Shown here in pieces: positions 6,646 to 14,710 of a stretch of 17,561 bases of DNA. The translations under genes and the position numbers were made by a program. A model generated the notes under the pieces. The model was not told where the DNA came from, made no database searches, and worked only from the letters and a program-made list of their open reading frames with translations. Positions within the stretch are counted from its first letter, which is position 1. Each line of letters starts with the position of its first letter. Location: contig CAYWXH010000031.1 of assembly GCA_964462295.1 (NCBI GenBank), positions 1 through 17,561 on the forward strand, in the 5' to 3' direction. Source of the DNA: JALVIU01 sp964462295 (GTDB lineage Bacteria; Atribacterota; JALVIU01).

Positions 6646-7635
6646 CTAGGATTCTAAATCCCTTACAGATTCTCTTTCAACTATAGAAGTAGGAAGTGTG
6701 ATCTTTCTTGCAACCCTGCTTCCCTTCCCTTCGATACGTTCGATAATAAGGCGCGCAGCAACTTCTCCAAGCTCTCTTCTAGGTTGGCGTATAGTTGTAA
6801 GAGGGGGATTTAAAAACTTGGCATAGACATCATCATCAAAACCTAAAATAGAAACATCAGAGGGTACATTATATCCTTTTTCAAAAAGGGCATGCATACC
6901 ACCTACCGCCATCTGGTCATTTGAAAAAACTATTGCTGTAACATCAAGGGGTTTCTTGAGGTAATCTTTTATAGGTAAATATCCCCCTTCAAATTCCAGA
7001 TTTCCTTCAATAACTTTTACTTTCATATCTGGATGTCTCTCTGCAAAATAAAGAATAGCCTTTTTCCTTTCTTTTATAGAATATATTTTTTCTCCCTCTA
7101 CAAATAAAATCTTCCTGTGTCCCTTTTTATATAAATACTTTATCCCTTTATATGCAGACTCAAAATTATCTATACCCACTGCATCAACCCTAATATCTGT
7201 ATCCTGTCTATCTACTGTAACCACAGGAATAGAGGAATTTATAAGCCATTCTATCTGTTTTTCATCATTTCTAGATGTGCAAATTATAATACCATCCACC
7301 CTCCTTGAGAAAAACTGTTCTATAAGCTCCATTTCCTTATTTAGGAGTTGGTGTGTTGTTGTAACAAAACTATCATACTTAGTGGTAAGTAAAAACTCCT
7401 CAATTCCTTCTGCAATAATATTGTAATGATTCCCCTTTATGTTTGGTACAATAATTCCTATCACATTGTGCAATTTTTTCTTAGGGATTCTATCCAGTTT
7501 GTAGTTAAATTCTTTTATGGCCTTAAGTACCTTTTTTCTTGTTTCAGGAGAGACATTTTCCTCCCCATTTAACACCCTTGAGATAGTCGCTATAGAAACA
7601 CCTATCTTTTTTGAAATTTCGCGTAGTGTAGCCAT
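6646..7635 (-). CDS. LacI-family transcriptional regulator
   Basis: This 329-residue protein has an N-terminal LacI helix-turn-helix (LREISKKIGVSIATISRVLNG, about residues 4-24) and a periplasmic-binding-like effector domain from about residue 58 (VIGIIVPN, ending with the SILGFDDDVYAKFLNPPLTTIRQP block typical of the family). It would bind an operator as a dimer and release it on binding a sugar. The hinge is unusual: the usual PNxxAxxL helix is replaced by KLDRIPKKKL (46-55), and the linker is about three residues shorter than in CcpA-type proteins. Its ATG directly follows the stop of the GH1 gene (TAG then ATG), so it is the last gene of the transporter-glycosidase operon and probably controls it. 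The best operator candidate is the inverted repeat at 14662-14673. Confidence 0.9.
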   Translation of the reverse strand: MATLREISKKIGVSIATISRVLNGEENVSPETRKKVLKAIKEFNYKLDRIPKKKLHNVIGIIVPNIKGNHYNIIAEGIEEFLLTTKYDSFVTTTHQLLNKEMELIEQFFSRRVDGIIICTSRNDEKQIEWLINSSIPVVTVDRQDTDIRVDAVGIDNFESAYKGIKYLYKKGHRKILFVEGEKIYSIKERKKAILYFAERHPDMKVKVIEGNLEFEGGYLPIKDYLKKPLDVTAIVFSNDQMAVGGMHALFEKGYNVPSDVSILGFDDDVYAKFLNPPLTTIRQPRRELGEVAARLIIERIEGKGSRVARKITLPTSIVERESVRDLES

Positions 7636-9126
7636 CTAAAGAAGTTTATAAGGATCCTTTACATATTCTAACATCCAATCAGGAATCCCATGTTCTTTTG
7701 TAATCTCTCTGTAAATAAAATATCCCGGTTTAGGTATACGCATCTTAGTTTGCAAATTAATACTCAAAAGGCCAAATCTTTTAGAAAAACCCGAGGCCCA
7801 TTCATAATTATCCATAAAAGACCAATACATGTAAGCTTTTATCTTTGCCCCATTTGAGATAGCATCATGAAGACTCTTAAGATGTGATACTATAAAGTAC
7901 GGTATATATTTACCTGTATATTCTCCAACTCCATTTTCTGTGATAAACATGGGCATATCCCCATACCTCTCTTTAATGGATAAAGTTATATCTCTTATCC
8001 CCTCTGGATATATCTCCCAGCCCATATCTGTAACAGGCCGTCCAGAGAGGGACTTTTCCAATCCATTACACGCATATCCATATCCCCATACTGGAGACCA
8101 ATTAAATATACCTCTATTCTTCTCATTTCTTTGGGCCATCATCCTTGTGTAATAATTAACCCCTATGAAATCAAGCTTTCCCTTCATATCTTTTCTTTCT
8201 CTCTTTTTCCCATCTAAATTATCATCTATCATACCATATACTATCATATCCATAAAGTGCCAGTTAGAAAAATACATGGCATTATCCAATACATCTTTAT
8301 CGTCTTCTGCCAAAGGAGTATAAGGGGTAAAAGAATATATAATACCTATGGGTTTATCTGTGAATTTCTTCATTACATCATATGCCCGTACATGTGCCTC
8401 TGCCTCGTTTTTTTGGGCCAAAAGATACCAATCAAAATTTAGTACCCCAGGGGGAAAACCTGCCTTTGGCTGAAGATAGCCTAGAGAAGATACAATTTGC
8501 GGCTCATTCATAGTAGACCAATAATCTACTGTATCAGATAATTCTCGGGTCAAAAATCCTGCATATTTTACAAACTCTATTACTGTCTTTTTATCTATCC
8601 ATCCATAGGGACCATCTTTGTATCTTTGGACATTTACAGGGTTATGTATCCAAAGGGGTAGGGTAAAATGATTTAAGTTCACCATGACTGTAAATCCTCT
8701 ATTTTTCAAGTCTGTTATTACTTTTTTATAGTGAGAAAGGGCATTTTTATCTGCAAATTCTTTTAGTTTTTCTATTGCGGTTTCTTTTATATCTATATTC
8801 ACTATATCCCCTTGGTCATTTTTTTCTATATTTACAGAGATAGACTCGGTAGAGTTTGGGAAGATTCGAGACCATTCTATCCCTATCCTAACTATTCCAA
8901 GTCCCAAGTTACTCATAATCTCATGGTCTTTTTCGTAGAGGTCCCAATAACCTGGACCATTCTCCGGAAGATCTCCACTTACAATACCTCCCCCGATATT
9001 CAGTGCATCATGGACCCATAAAAACCAATCACTATTTTTATCGATACTATCTTGAGAAACCCCCATCTCAAACTGAAACCCGGAGATAGAGACTCCAAAC
9101 TTAAAATCCTTATCAAATACAATCAT
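7636..9126 (-). CDS. GH1 beta-glycosidase, archaeal type
   Basis: This 496-residue enzyme has the GH1 acid/base in STMNEP (Glu208) and the nucleophile in FITENG (Glu397), so it is a retaining beta-glucosidase or beta-galactosidase. It has no signal peptide and acts in the cytoplasm on imported oligosaccharides. It resembles the archaeal Sulfolobus LacS / Pyrococcus CelB group more than common bacterial GH1: SGFQFEMG near the N-terminus, NSDWFLWVHD (31-40), VSGDLPENGPGYW (49-61), KAGFPPG (221-227), a Gly-Trp-Glu block near 369-371 and DNYEWASGFSKRFGL near the C-terminus. Its length of nearly 500 also fits that group, against about 450 for bacterial enzymes. The start ATG overlaps the end of the upstream ATPase gene by 14 bases with SD GAGGTG, tying it to the ABC operon. 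Confidence 0.93.
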   Translation of the reverse strand: MIVFDKDFKFGVSISGFQFEMGVSQDSIDKNSDWFLWVHDALNIGGGIVSGDLPENGPGYWDLYEKDHEIMSNLGLGIVRIGIEWSRIFPNSTESISVNIEKNDQGDIVNIDIKETAIEKLKEFADKNALSHYKKVITDLKNRGFTVMVNLNHFTLPLWIHNPVNVQRYKDGPYGWIDKKTVIEFVKYAGFLTRELSDTVDYWSTMNEPQIVSSLGYLQPKAGFPPGVLNFDWYLLAQKNEAEAHVRAYDVMKKFTDKPIGIIYSFTPYTPLAEDDKDVLDNAMYFSNWHFMDMIVYGMIDDNLDGKKRERKDMKGKLDFIGVNYYTRMMAQRNEKNRGIFNWSPVWGYGYACNGLEKSLSGRPVTDMGWEIYPEGIRDITLSIKERYGDMPMFITENGVGEYTGKYIPYFIVSHLKSLHDAISNGAKIKAYMYWSFMDNYEWASGFSKRFGLLSINLQTKMRIPKPGYFIYREITKEHGIPDWMLEYVKDPYKLL

Positions 9127-10054
9127 ACTTCACCTCATTATTGGTTTTCAACATTACAAAATGGTCCTCTTCCACTTTCTTTATCCTTTCCTTTTGGACA
9201 CTATTTGCTCTATAGAATTCTAAAATTTTATCCTGGATAACCTCTGGCAGAAAAATCTCATCCCTTGACCATACATCATCGATCTTAGGTACAGAATCAA
9301 GTAACACCTTAGTGTAAGGATGAACAGGATTTTTATAAACCTTTACCGTATCACCCATCTCCACAATCTCCCCTTTGTACATAATAAGGGTGGTATCACT
9401 TATGTAATACCCCAAAGAAAGGTCATGTGTTATAAATAGCACAGACATCCCTCTGTTTGCAGCAATTTCACGCAAAAGATTCAATATATCTATCCTTGTA
9501 GATGCATCAAGCATACTTATAAGTTCATCTGCCACAAGAAACTCTACTTCCATAAGAAGAGCTCTTGCAATAAGGAGCCTCTGAAGTTGTCCACCTGAAA
9601 GTTGGTGCGGATATTTCCCAAGGACATCTTTAGGATTCATCCCCACATCTCTTATAACCTTCATTATTTTCCCTTTCCTGTTTATCTCATGTGGATAAAA
9701 TATATCAAATATCATATTAAATACCCTATCTACCTTAAATAATGTATTAAAGGAGGAAAATGGGTCTTGGAATATCCCTTGTACCTTTCTATAGTATTTT
9801 TTTATATCCCTCTTTGGTATAGACCAGATATTTTCTCCATAGAAAAAGAGCCTTCCCTTTGTAGGCTTTAACAGTCTTAAAATCATTTTCCCAATCGTAG
9901 TTTTCCCACTTCCACTTTCTCCTATAAGGGATACTACCTCTCCCCTATTTATACTAAAAGAGACATCATTTACAGCTTTTATCTTCTCTTTTGAAAAAAA
10001 GTCTCCTCCAAATTCTCTTGTTACACCTTTTAACTCAAAAATAGGTTCTTTCAT
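9113..10054 (-). CDS. ABC transporter ATPase, DppF/OppF type
   Basis: This 313-residue ATP-binding subunit has Walker A GESGSGKT (45-52), a Q-loop QDPFSSFN (96-103), signature LSGGQ (152-156), Walker B FLVADE (172-177) and the switch His210. NPVHPYTK near residue 255 is the C-terminal motif of the oligopeptide-type ATPases. It would pair with the next ATPase (10055-11026) to power import through the two permeases. The gene starts right after the partner's stop and its 3' end overlaps the GH1 gene by 14 bases, so the transporter and the glycosidase are made together. Substrate in this context: probably an oligosaccharide rather than a peptide. Confidence 0.92.
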   Translation of the reverse strand: MKEPIFELKGVTREFGGDFFSKEKIKAVNDVSFSINRGEVVSLIGESGSGKTTIGKMILRLLKPTKGRLFFYGENIWSIPKRDIKKYYRKVQGIFQDPFSSFNTLFKVDRVFNMIFDIFYPHEINRKGKIMKVIRDVGMNPKDVLGKYPHQLSGGQLQRLLIARALLMEVEFLVADELISMLDASTRIDILNLLREIAANRGMSVLFITHDLSLGYYISDTTLIMYKGEIVEMGDTVKVYKNPVHPYTKVLLDSVPKIDDVWSRDEIFLPEVIQDKILEFYRANSVQKERIKKVEEDHFVMLKTNNEVKYDCI

Positions 10055-11026
10055 CTACCTCTCTCCTTGAATATTCCAACATGAAGCAAAATGTCCCTTC
10101 TTTATCTTTACAAGAGGGGGTGTCTCTTTTTCACACTGTCTTGTTGCAACTGGGCACCTATCCCTAAATCTACATCCCTCTCCTATGTTAAGAAGAGAAG
10201 GAGGGGCACCCTCTATACTCCTAAGCTTTTGTTCTTCGTATCTTACATCACTTTTTGGTAATGAAGAAATGAGTGCTTTTGTATAAGGGTGTATAGGGTT
10301 CTCTATAATCTCATCTTTTGGCCCTATCTCTACAAGATGGCCTGCATACATAACCATTATGCGGTCTGCTACCTGATTTAGGACCGATATATCATGTGTT
10401 ATAAAAAATACAGAACCCACTATACCCTTATCTCTAAAGGCTAAAAGCATATCACATACAAATCTTTGAGAAGTGACATCAAGTGCAGATGTAACCTCAT
10501 CTGCAATAAGTAATGCAGGGTCTAACAAGGTAGATATAACCATTATAAGTCGTTGTTTCATCCCACCTGAAAGCTCCACTGCATACCTTTTAAGTACAGA
10601 GGGAGAAAGATTTACCATGGAGAGCCTCTCTTCTACCTTTTTCCAAAAGTTACTATTAACCTCAATACCATGCTCTCTTACTATATCTTTTATAAAAATC
10701 CCTACTTTCTTTGTGGGGCTTTGGGCATCCATAGCATATTGGGGTATTATTGAAATTTTTTTGTATCTTACCCTCCTTATCTCTTCTTTAGAGAGCTGCA
10801 TAAGATCATCTCCCAAAAGATTTATCTCTCCGCCCATATGATACATAGGGGGTTTAAGAAGTATCATTCCATTGCCCAAAGTGCTTTTTCCACATCCAGA
10901 TTCACCTGCAACACCCAATATCTCTCCTTGATTTATAGAGAAGGTAACACCATCTACGGCTTTTACATATCCTTTTAGAGTTTTATAATAGATCTTTAGA
11001 TCTTTTACAGACAATATCTGGTTCAT
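10055..11026 (-). CDS. ABC transporter ATPase, DppD/OppD type
   Basis: This 323-residue subunit has Walker A GESGCGKS (41-48), signature LSGGM (152-156), Walker B LLIADE (172-177), the switch His211 and the C-terminal oligopeptide-family motif NPIHPYTKAL. Four cysteines at 285, 291, 298 and 316 (CRFRDRC, then C, then C) match the conserved C-terminal cysteine cluster that holds an iron-sulfur cluster in some Dpp-type ATPases. The start lies four bases after the permease stop, with GGGAGA as SD inside the end of the permease gene. It works with the DppF-type ATPase that follows directly. Confidence 0.92.
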   Translation of the reverse strand: MNQILSVKDLKIYYKTLKGYVKAVDGVTFSINQGEILGVAGESGCGKSTLGNGMILLKPPMYHMGGEINLLGDDLMQLSKEEIRRVRYKKISIIPQYAMDAQSPTKKVGIFIKDIVREHGIEVNSNFWKKVEERLSMVNLSPSVLKRYAVELSGGMKQRLIMVISTLLDPALLIADEVTSALDVTSQRFVCDMLLAFRDKGIVGSVFFITHDISVLNQVADRIMVMYAGHLVEIGPKDEIIENPIHPYTKALISSLPKSDVRYEEQKLRSIEGAPPSLLNIGEGCRFRDRCPVATRQCEKETPPLVKIKKGHFASCWNIQGER

Positions 11027-11030
11027 AATA

Positions 11031-11894
11031 CTATGTCTCCCTCAATTTAGGATTAAAAACCTCATCAAGTCCTGTATTTATAAAGTAAAGTGATGTAACA
11101 AGTAGGGTAATCACAAGTCCAGGGATGATGGCCCACCACCACATCCCAAGCTGTACCGCATTCCAATCTCTTGCAACTTGCATAATAAGCCCTAAAGAGA
11201 TCCCCTTTGTAGGACCAAGACCTATAAAATCAAGAGTAACAGCAGAAAGTACAGCACCTGCAAATTGTAAGATAAATACCATAAATATATAGGAAAACAT
11301 ATTAGATGCGATATCCTCTACTACTATCCTCCTCGTAGGAAGTGCCGATATGCGAGAAAGATTTACAAAATCCTTATTCTTTATAGAAAGGGTCATGGAA
11401 CGTATGGCACGGGCAGTCCATGGCCAATTTGTAAACCCTATAATAATAGCCTCAAAGGTCATCCCTCTATAGGGTAGATATGCTGCAATAATTATAAGCA
11501 CAGCAAGAGTAGGTATAACAAGCATGATATTTGTAACCATCATAAGTCCCTCATCTGTAAATCCCCCCTTATAACCTGAGAGAAATCCTATAAATAGACC
11601 AATAAATGTGGCAATAAATCCCCCTAAAAAACCGACAAAATAGGAGCTCTTAAGACCATAGACCAGTTGGGTAAATATGTCATGTCCAAATATGTCTGTA
11701 CCTAAAAGATGTTTAAGGGATGGCTTTAGGTATCCTGGACCTGCAAAATCCAATGGGTTATATTTTGTAAAGTATGGTCCCAAAATACCAAGAAGAAGGA
11801 AAAAGAGAAACATTATAATACCAACAATTACTTTTTTATTTTTTAATGCAAAATATAGATATTCATATTTTTTTAATCTATCGATAAAATTCAT
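11031..11894 (-). CDS. ABC transporter permease, DppC/OppC type
   Basis: This 287-residue inner-membrane protein has an N-terminal membrane segment (about 22-42), the DppC-type block HLLGTDIFGHDIFTQLVYGLKSS (starting at residue 62, shown here with its key GTDxxGxD residues), and about five further membrane segments. The cytoplasmic coupling (EAA) loop at about 179-198 reads SRISALPTRRIVVEDIASN and lacks the usual glycine, as in several sugar-transporting members. The ATG directly abuts the stop of the upstream permease (TAA then ATG). It forms the translocation pore with that permease. Confidence 0.9.
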   Translation of the reverse strand: MNFIDRLKKYEYLYFALKNKKVIVGIIMFLFFLLLGILGPYFTKYNPLDFAGPGYLKPSLKHLLGTDIFGHDIFTQLVYGLKSSYFVGFLGGFIATFIGLFIGFLSGYKGGFTDEGLMMVTNIMLVIPTLAVLIIIAAYLPYRGMTFEAIIIGFTNWPWTARAIRSMTLSIKNKDFVNLSRISALPTRRIVVEDIASNMFSYIFMVFILQFAGAVLSAVTLDFIGLGPTKGISLGLIMQVARDWNAVQLGMWWWAIIPGLVITLLVTSLYFINTGLDEVFNPKLRET

Positions 11895-12884
11895 TTAACC
11901 TTCCTCCACATAGGAGTGTCTAATTCTCGGGTCAATAAATATATAGATGATATCCACTATAAAGTTTCCTGCCAAAACCATAATTACGATAAACAAAAAA
12001 CAGCCCTGAATAAGAAAATAGTCTTGGTTTTGTATAGCCTGAAGAAGTGTAAAACCTAACCCAGGATAGGAAAAGACACTCTCTGTAGTAAGTGAGCCTA
12101 ATATTATTATGCCAAGCTGTAATGCAAGTCCTGTAACTTGAGGAAGTACTGCATTACGGAATGCGTATCTTCTTATAAGTTTATCCCTTGCACCAAGTGC
12201 CTCCATGTATTTTGAATAATTTGATCCTAACTCATATATAATCATATTTCTCATACCTATTGCCCATCCTCCAAGCATAACCAAAAATAAAGACAAAAAC
12301 GGTAATATTAAGTGGTACAAAAAATCTATGATAAAAGATAGAGAAAAACTTGGTGTCATTGTGTAACTATAGGCACCAGAGAGTGGAAATATGGGCACGA
12401 CAAACCCCAAAAACCATGCCATAAGCATAGCCATCCAAAAGTAAGGGGAAGATGTAAGAAAGTAAAATAACGGCATTACTTTGGTATCTATCTTTTTATT
12501 TACCGCGGCAATAGCGCCAAGCTTATTCCCCACAATCCATGAGACTATAATGGCAGGGACTAATAATAATATGTCATATATAAGGGATGTTTTTATAATA
12601 TCTATAACAGGTCTTGGGTATAAAAATATGCTTACTCCAAGATCTCCACGAAAAAGTGCCTTCCAAAAGTTTACATACTGTACCCACAATGGTTTATCTA
12701 ACCCAAAGGCCTGTGTAAAATAGGTATTTAATTTTTGGGCTGCATCTGGTAAGCCTGAAAATCGAGATAGCAACAAAGATATAGGATTACCAGGCATAAA
12801 CCTTGGGATTGCCCAATCTATAGAGACAGCTACAAAAAAGGTAATTACATATATAAGGATTTTTCTCTTAAGGTATCTTATCAT
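11895..12884 (-). CDS. ABC transporter permease, DppB/OppB type
   Basis: This 329-residue protein has about six membrane segments: an N-terminal one (8-27), a periplasmic loop containing GLDKPLWVQY and FRGDLGVS, and a permease domain with a canonical EAA loop EALGARDKLIRRYAFRNAVLP (228-248). It pairs with the DppC-type permease. ATG 12884 is the first possible ATG, GTG or TTG start in this frame, yet no SD lies directly upstream; the bases before it are the T tract of a strong hairpin. The nearest SD (AAGGAGG, 12923-12917) lies on the far side of the hairpin. Initiation may rely on the folded hairpin bringing that SD close, or on weak SD-independent initiation. Confidence 0.9.
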   Translation of the reverse strand: MIRYLKRKILIYVITFFVAVSIDWAIPRFMPGNPISLLLSRFSGLPDAAQKLNTYFTQAFGLDKPLWVQYVNFWKALFRGDLGVSIFLYPRPVIDIIKTSLIYDILLLVPAIIVSWIVGNKLGAIAAVNKKIDTKVMPLFYFLTSSPYFWMAMLMAWFLGFVVPIFPLSGAYSYTMTPSFSLSFIIDFLYHLILPFLSLFLVMLGGWAIGMRNMIIYELGSNYSKYMEALGARDKLIRRYAFRNAVLPQVTGLALQLGIIILGSLTTESVFSYPGLGFTLLQAIQNQDYFLIQGCFLFIVIMVLAGNFIVDIIYIFIDPRIRHSYVEEG

Positions 12885-12888
12885 ATTG

Positions 12889-12914
12889 AAAAAAGGGGCT
12901 ACATCAGTAGCCCC
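12889..12914 (-). terminator. Intercistronic hairpin between binding protein and permease
   Basis: On the minus strand GGGGCTAC (12914-12907), loop TGAT and GTAGCCCC (12902-12895) form a perfect 8-base GC-rich stem, followed by six Ts (12894-12889). This is a textbook Rho-independent terminator placed 15 bases after the binding-protein stop. Since permease, ATPase and GH1 genes follow with no other clear promoter, it probably acts as a partial terminator and 3' stabiliser, giving more binding protein than membrane subunits. Confidence 0.85.
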
Positions 12915-12916
12915 AA

Positions 12917-12927
12917 CCTCCTTTTTT
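12917..12927 (-). promoter_or_regulatory. SD upstream of the hairpin, candidate for the permease start
   Basis: AAAAAAGGAGG (12927-12917) lies directly before the hairpin. The nearest ATG (12 bases after GGAGG, inside the loop) is followed at once by TAG, so it encodes nothing. If the hairpin is folded, only about 14 unpaired bases separate the SD from the permease ATG at 12884. Confidence 0.4.
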
Positions 12928-12928
12928 A

Positions 12929-14620
12929 CTATTTAGCAGGTTTTATATTAAGAGGTATTCTTAAACCACCGATTTGCCATCTGCCAGCCCATGTAGAGGG
13001 CCATGCATAGGGATGCTTCTCATCAGGATAGCCTTTCCAATATTTTGTGCTTGCCTGGAACCACATACCATTGTACCAAAGTGGTATTGCTGGCATATCT
13101 TTTAGCATAATTTCTTCGATTTTAGATGCAATCTTTTTACTCTCTGGTGTATCTGGTTTTGTAGAATTAAACTTATCAATTAGATCAAAGAGTTTTTTGT
13201 TATTATATCTTCCCCAGTTTCCACCATAGGCCTTTTCCCCCTTAATCTGAGAATTACATACCCAGTTAAAGTATGTCCATGGGGTAGATGATACATTACT
13301 TCCAAAGTTATTAAGTATTATATCAAAGCCTGCAGAATACATATCTTCTGAATATTTTCCATAATCTGGGAATTTGGCCTCTACATTTAGTCCAATTTTT
13401 CTTAGATCATGCGCTATAGATTTTATAGATTCCATCCAATCTGTCCATCCAAATGGTACGATAATAGTAAGAGAAATCTTATCCCCATTTGGCATATCAC
13501 GGTAACCATCTTTATCTTTATCCACATAACCTGCCTCATTTAAAAGTTTTATAGCCTTTGCAGGATTATAGGAAAATCCATATTTTTTCACAACATCTTT
13601 ATCATAGTACTTCATCCATGAATCAATAGGTAAGAACCCTATAGGATTTGAGGCCTCTACCTGTCTTTCATAAACCCTTGCTACGATAGGCTGAACATTT
13701 ATAGCAAAGGCAAGTGCACGTCTAAACTTTGGATCATCCATAGGTTTCTTTCTCGTATTTAAAAATAGTAGAGCAGTATTGTCAGAAAGCATATATGGAG
13801 GTTTGTCAAACCATGTTTTTATATTGTATGCCCTCTTTATGGCGGGGATACCTGGTAAGAAGAAGTTACTTACATCAAGCTCTCCCTTCATTATCATGCC
13901 AAGTGCCACATTGTTGGAATAAATCTTAAGGACAACTATACGCTTTGGAGCAGGTTTTCCAAATTTTGAGATGCCCCACCAATTGTCATTTCTTACATAT
14001 ATCATTCTATCATCTGTAAATCCTTCTGCCTTATACATTCCAGTCCCTATAGGGTTCTTGTTTGACATTGTTACGAGTTGATCTTTCTTTATCTTGCTCC
14101 AGATATGTTTCGGTATTATTGGGATCTGATAGAGTTGGAAATTCCATTCATGATATTTTGGCTCTGAAAATACAAACTCTGCCTCAGTATTTGATAATTT
14201 CTTAATTTCCTTAATTCCTTTCCATAATACAGAATAGGTAATTGCAGGATTGTCTTTTGCTATCTCAAAGGTATAGATAACATCATCTACAGTAAAAGGT
14301 GCACCATCTGTCCATTTTATTCCGTTTCTTATCTTTAAATAGTAATGTGTATCATCTTTCCACTTTCCTTCTTCTGCAAGCCATGGTACATATTCATTCT
14401 TTAGCGGGTCATAGAAGAAGAGTGTTTCATAGATAAGCCCTACTGTTCCTGTAACAGCTGCCCATGGAACGAGAGGATTCCAGTTAGAAGGTGCACTCCA
14501 AAGACCTCCTCCTACAAAAAGAGTCTCATTTCTTTTAAAAGATGCGGCAAAAGAAAAAGCAGAAATACCAAAAACAAAAACCAATGTCCAAATCAAAATC
14601 CTAGACCACCAACTTTTCAT
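12929..14620 (-). CDS. ABC transporter substrate-binding protein, family 5 (SBP_bac_5), probably oligosaccharide-binding
   Basis: This 563-residue exported protein starts with a signal peptide (about 1-26, ending SFA-A) without a lipobox cysteine. It then has the family 5 features: VGLIYETLFFYDP, WLAEEGKW, a tract of DGxxFTVDDVIYTFE type (DGAPFTVDDVIYTFE), GTGMY and FRRALAFAIN. Family 5 proteins usually bind peptides, but in thermophiles such as Thermotoga (CbtA) and Pyrococcus they bind cellobiose and related sugars. The many tryptophans, and the GH1 enzyme and LacI regulator in the same operon, favour a beta-glucoside ligand here. SD GGGGG lies about eight bases before ATG. It is the promoter-proximal gene and is followed by a strong hairpin, so it should be the most abundant product. 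Confidence 0.92.
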   Translation of the reverse strand: MKSWWSRILIWTLVFVFGISAFSFAASFKRNETLFVGGGLWSAPSNWNPLVPWAAVTGTVGLIYETLFFYDPLKNEYVPWLAEEGKWKDDTHYYLKIRNGIKWTDGAPFTVDDVIYTFEIAKDNPAITYSVLWKGIKEIKKLSNTEAEFVFSEPKYHEWNFQLYQIPIIPKHIWSKIKKDQLVTMSNKNPIGTGMYKAEGFTDDRMIYVRNDNWWGISKFGKPAPKRIVVLKIYSNNVALGMIMKGELDVSNFFLPGIPAIKRAYNIKTWFDKPPYMLSDNTALLFLNTRKKPMDDPKFRRALAFAINVQPIVARVYERQVEASNPIGFLPIDSWMKYYDKDVVKKYGFSYNPAKAIKLLNEAGYVDKDKDGYRDMPNGDKISLTIIVPFGWTDWMESIKSIAHDLRKIGLNVEAKFPDYGKYSEDMYSAGFDIILNNFGSNVSSTPWTYFNWVCNSQIKGEKAYGGNWGRYNNKKLFDLIDKFNSTKPDTPESKKIASKIEEIMLKDMPAIPLWYNGMWFQASTKYWKGYPDEKHPYAWPSTWAGRWQIGGLRIPLNIKPAK

Positions 14621-14651
14621 ATAAATACCCCCTTTTATAGTTGATGGTCTT

Positions 14652-14680
14652 ATAATACCAAGAAACTTGTTTCATGAAAA
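14652..14680 (-). promoter_or_regulatory. Promoter of the transporter-glycosidase operon
   Basis: On the minus strand TTTTCA (14680-14675), a 17-base spacer and TATTAT (14657-14652), with TGG in front of the -10 (extended -10), precede the binding-protein gene. The ATG is about 31 bases downstream of the -10. The inverted repeat GAAACAAGTTTC lies wholly inside the spacer, which suits repression by the LacI protein encoded at the operon's end. Confidence 0.65.
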
Positions 14681-14710
14681 ATAAGCTAATTGTTTCATAT
14701 TTTGTTTCAT
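14662..14710. promoter_or_regulatory. Operator-like inverted repeat plus three TGAAACAA repeats
   Basis: GAAAC-TT-GTTTC at 14662-14673 is a perfect 5-base inverted repeat around two bases. On the minus strand TGAAACAA occurs three times, at 14674-14667, 14697-14690 and 14709-14702, with start-to-start distances of 23 and 12 bases, roughly two turns and one turn of the helix. The first copy is part of the inverted repeat. The cluster is just upstream of and overlapping the promoter. The remainder of the gap to 14774 is AT-rich and shows no gene. Confidence 0.55.

Noticed and set aside
10473..10841. 122-residue plus-strand open frame
   Set aside because: It is antisense to a clear ATPase gene with intact Walker and signature motifs and has no SD or domain features.
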